This document shows positions 5,114-5,964 of a stretch of 5,964 bases of DNA, in pieces. Every line of letters begins with the position of its first letter. Within the stretch, counting starts at the first letter, position 1. The DNA is from Syntrophomonadaceae bacterium. Lineage in GTDB: Bacteria; Bacillota; Syntrophomonadia; Syntrophomonadales; Syntrophomonadaceae. The position numbers and the translations under genes were made by a program. The notes under the pieces are model-generated. The model did no database searches and was not told where the DNA came from. It saw nothing but the letters and a program-made list of their open reading frames with translations. Location: the NCBI GenBank assembly GCA_028686565.1, contig JAQUBU010000149.1, forward strand, positions 1 through 5,964, in the 5' to 3' direction.

Positions 5114-5142
5114 TTGCCAATATAAAATTGACTGATTATGAA
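5114..5142 (+). promoter_or_regulatory. Candidate promoter of the carbonic anhydrase-like gene
   Basis: TTGCCA (5114-5119, 5/6) is followed after 17 bases by TATGAA (5137-5142, 4/6). A perfect TTGACA at 5168-5173 lies closer to the gene but has no acceptable -10 box at 16-18 bases. Its best partner, GATAAT, is 23 bases away. The call is weak. Confidence 0.3.
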
Positions 5143-5235
5143 GCAGTGTTTGGACAATCTTTTTCTCTTGACAGCTTAGCGAAATGATAGCAAGCTGATA
5201 ATAGAGTTATGAATAATTTGGCAGGAGGAATCTAA

Positions 5236-5766
5236 ATGCCGATTTATGAATTTGATGCTAAGCAACCGCAGATCGCCAAGAGCAGCTATGTTCATCCCCA
5301 GGCAACCCTTATCGGAGCAGTAGAGATAGGAGAACATTGTTTTATAGGTGCTGGTGCTGTAATTCGGGGTGATTATGGCAAAATAGTTATTGGCAATAAC
5401 TGTGCAATTGAAGAGAACTGTGTGGTTCATACTGAACCGGAAAGTATTGCGATAATAGAGGATAATGTTCTTATCGGACACGGGGCTATTGTTCACGGAC
5501 CTTGTTTAATCAAACAGGAAGTAACTATTGGGATGGGTGCCATCGTATCTGTCGGCTGTGAAATTGGGCCTCAGAGTCTGCTGGCGGCAGGAAGTGTTTT
5601 AACACCAGGTAAGGTTGTGCCCCTTCAAAAGCTTGCGGCTGGCAATCCTGTCACTGTGCTGAAGGATCTGGAGGAAAGACTCTTGGATTACAACCGGATG
5701 GGTACCCGGCTTTATAGTGAGCTAAGCGGACGCTGCCAGCAGAGTCTGAAGTTGATATCTGATTAG
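5236..5766 (+). CDS. Gamma-class carbonic anhydrase-like LbetaH protein
   Basis: The 176-residue product consists of hexapeptide repeats (for example IGAVEIGEHCFIGAGAVIRGD and VTIGMGAIVSVGCEIG), which form a left-handed parallel beta-helix, followed by a C-terminal helix (about 142-173). Active members of this trimeric family hydrate CO2 at a metal site formed by three histidines, and the positions are present here: His65 (VVHTE), His82 and His87 (GHGAIVHG). The RGD at 44-46 matches the conserved Arg/Asp that hold the trimer. However, the usual N-x-Q-D-G before the first His is A57-I-E59-E60-N here, so the active-site Asn and Gln are replaced by Ala and Glu. It could be an enzyme, or a PaaY/CaiE-like acyl-CoA-linked protein. 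AGGAGGA at 5223-5229 fixes the ATG. It appears monocistronic and unrelated to the arsenic genes. Confidence 0.88.
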   Translation: MPIYEFDAKQPQIAKSSYVHPQATLIGAVEIGEHCFIGAGAVIRGDYGKIVIGNNCAIEENCVVHTEPESIAIIEDNVLIGHGAIVHGPCLIKQEVTIGMGAIVSVGCEIGPQSLLAAGSVLTPGKVVPLQKLAAGNPVTVLKDLEERLLDYNRMGTRLYSELSGRCQQSLKLISD

Positions 5767-5938
5767 ATGAAGTCGAAGAAAGTTTCTAATAATGATATAC
5801 AGAAGAATTTTAGAGGGGATCATTTCTTGATAGGAATTTTGATTGTTTATGTAGAAGCAATAATCGATTGGCAAAATATTTTTAATCATACGGAGTTGTT
5901 CCAGTTGGGGAGTTTTCAAAAGGGAGGGGGTTTGAAAC
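5767..5938. other. Intergenic region before the last gene
   Basis: A 64-codon frame starts one base after the carbonic anhydrase stop. It has no ribosome binding site, shows no protein-like features and runs over the start of the next gene, so it is not accepted. No terminator or convincing promoter is visible. Confidence 0.5.
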
Positions 5939-5964
5939 ATGACAAGAGTGTTAGTTGTTAATGA
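5939..5964 (+). CDS. 5' end of a further gene (partial)
   Basis: ATG at 5939 follows a purine-rich ribosome binding site (AGGGAGGGGG at 5921-5930), and the frame stays open to the window edge, giving MTRVLVVN plus a codon starting GA. The hydrophobic VLVV strand after a basic residue suits the first beta strand of a Rossmann-like or receiver-type domain, but eight residues are too few to name a family. Confidence 0.55.

Larger units (their letters stand above)
4843..5235. other. Gene-free hairpin-rich stretch
   Basis: This stretch holds GCGG..GGGTT-CT-AACCC..CCGC (4841-4862) and the 10-bp perfect stem at 4880-4902. It also holds a CTTG..TGCTT/AAGCA..CAAG stem (4900-4922) and a terminator-like stem-loop at 5006-5041. 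A 57-codon frame at 4929-5102 runs straight through the terminator stem and is not accepted as a gene. The second half is AT-rich leader DNA of the next gene. Confidence 0.55.

Noticed and set aside
5168..5202. TTGACA ... GATAAT as the carbonic anhydrase promoter
   Set aside because: The spacer is 23 bases, well outside the 16-18 range usable by sigma-A type RNA polymerase.
5767..5961. 64-codon frame immediately after the carbonic anhydrase stop
   Set aside because: It has no ribosome binding site and a random-looking composition, and it overlaps the well-placed ATG and ribosome binding site of the next gene.

Overview
The window looks like a piece of chromosome from an anaerobic, low-GC member of the Bacillota (clostridial or Negativicutes-like). 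This is an inference from four things: AT-rich intergenic DNA, near-consensus sigma-A type promoters, strong AGGAGG-type ribosome binding sites, and a clostridial-type 2x[4Fe-4S] ferredoxin. No rRNA, tRNA, CRISPR array or transposase gene is visible, and no exact genus can be given.

Layout. (1) 1-269 is the 3' end of a gene for a membrane-anchored protein that I do not recognise. (2) 270-860 has no gene. It carries an elaborate nested repeat (about 345-722) made of a TGTCATTGC array, a 28-bp perfect inverted repeat and a 100-bp tandem core. (3) 861-1103 (minus) encodes a small 2x[4Fe-4S] ferredoxin. It is divergent from the next operon across a 390-bp regulatory region that holds candidate promoters for both directions. 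(4) 1423-3086 is one transcription unit: a MarR-family regulator with two vicinal Cys pairs, an ArsP/DUF318-family permease with a TPFCACS motif, and a 55-codon Cys-pair protein. It is driven by a near-perfect promoter flanked by two AGTTG-N7-CAACT operators. (5) 3199-4842 is a second arsenic unit: an ArsR repressor with the ELCVCD metalloid-binding motif and its own promoter and operator, then the Acr3 arsenite efflux permease, closed by a terminator. (6) 4843-5235 is a gene-free stretch rich in hairpins, including a second terminator-like stem-loop. (7) 5236-5766 is a gamma-class carbonic anhydrase-like left-handed beta-helix protein. (8) From 5939 the first codons of a further gene run off the window.

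How the genes may work together. ArsR-Acr3 is a classic inducible arsenite efflux pair. The adjacent MarR-permease-small protein unit looks like a second metalloid or organoarsenical export module with its own thiol-rich sensor and a possible Cys-pair accessory protein. No arsC reductase or arsM methyltransferase lies in this window. The least described part is the MarR/permease/Cys-pair protein cassette with its twin-operator promoter. Its assignment to arsenicals rests on neighbourhood and family, not on direct proof.
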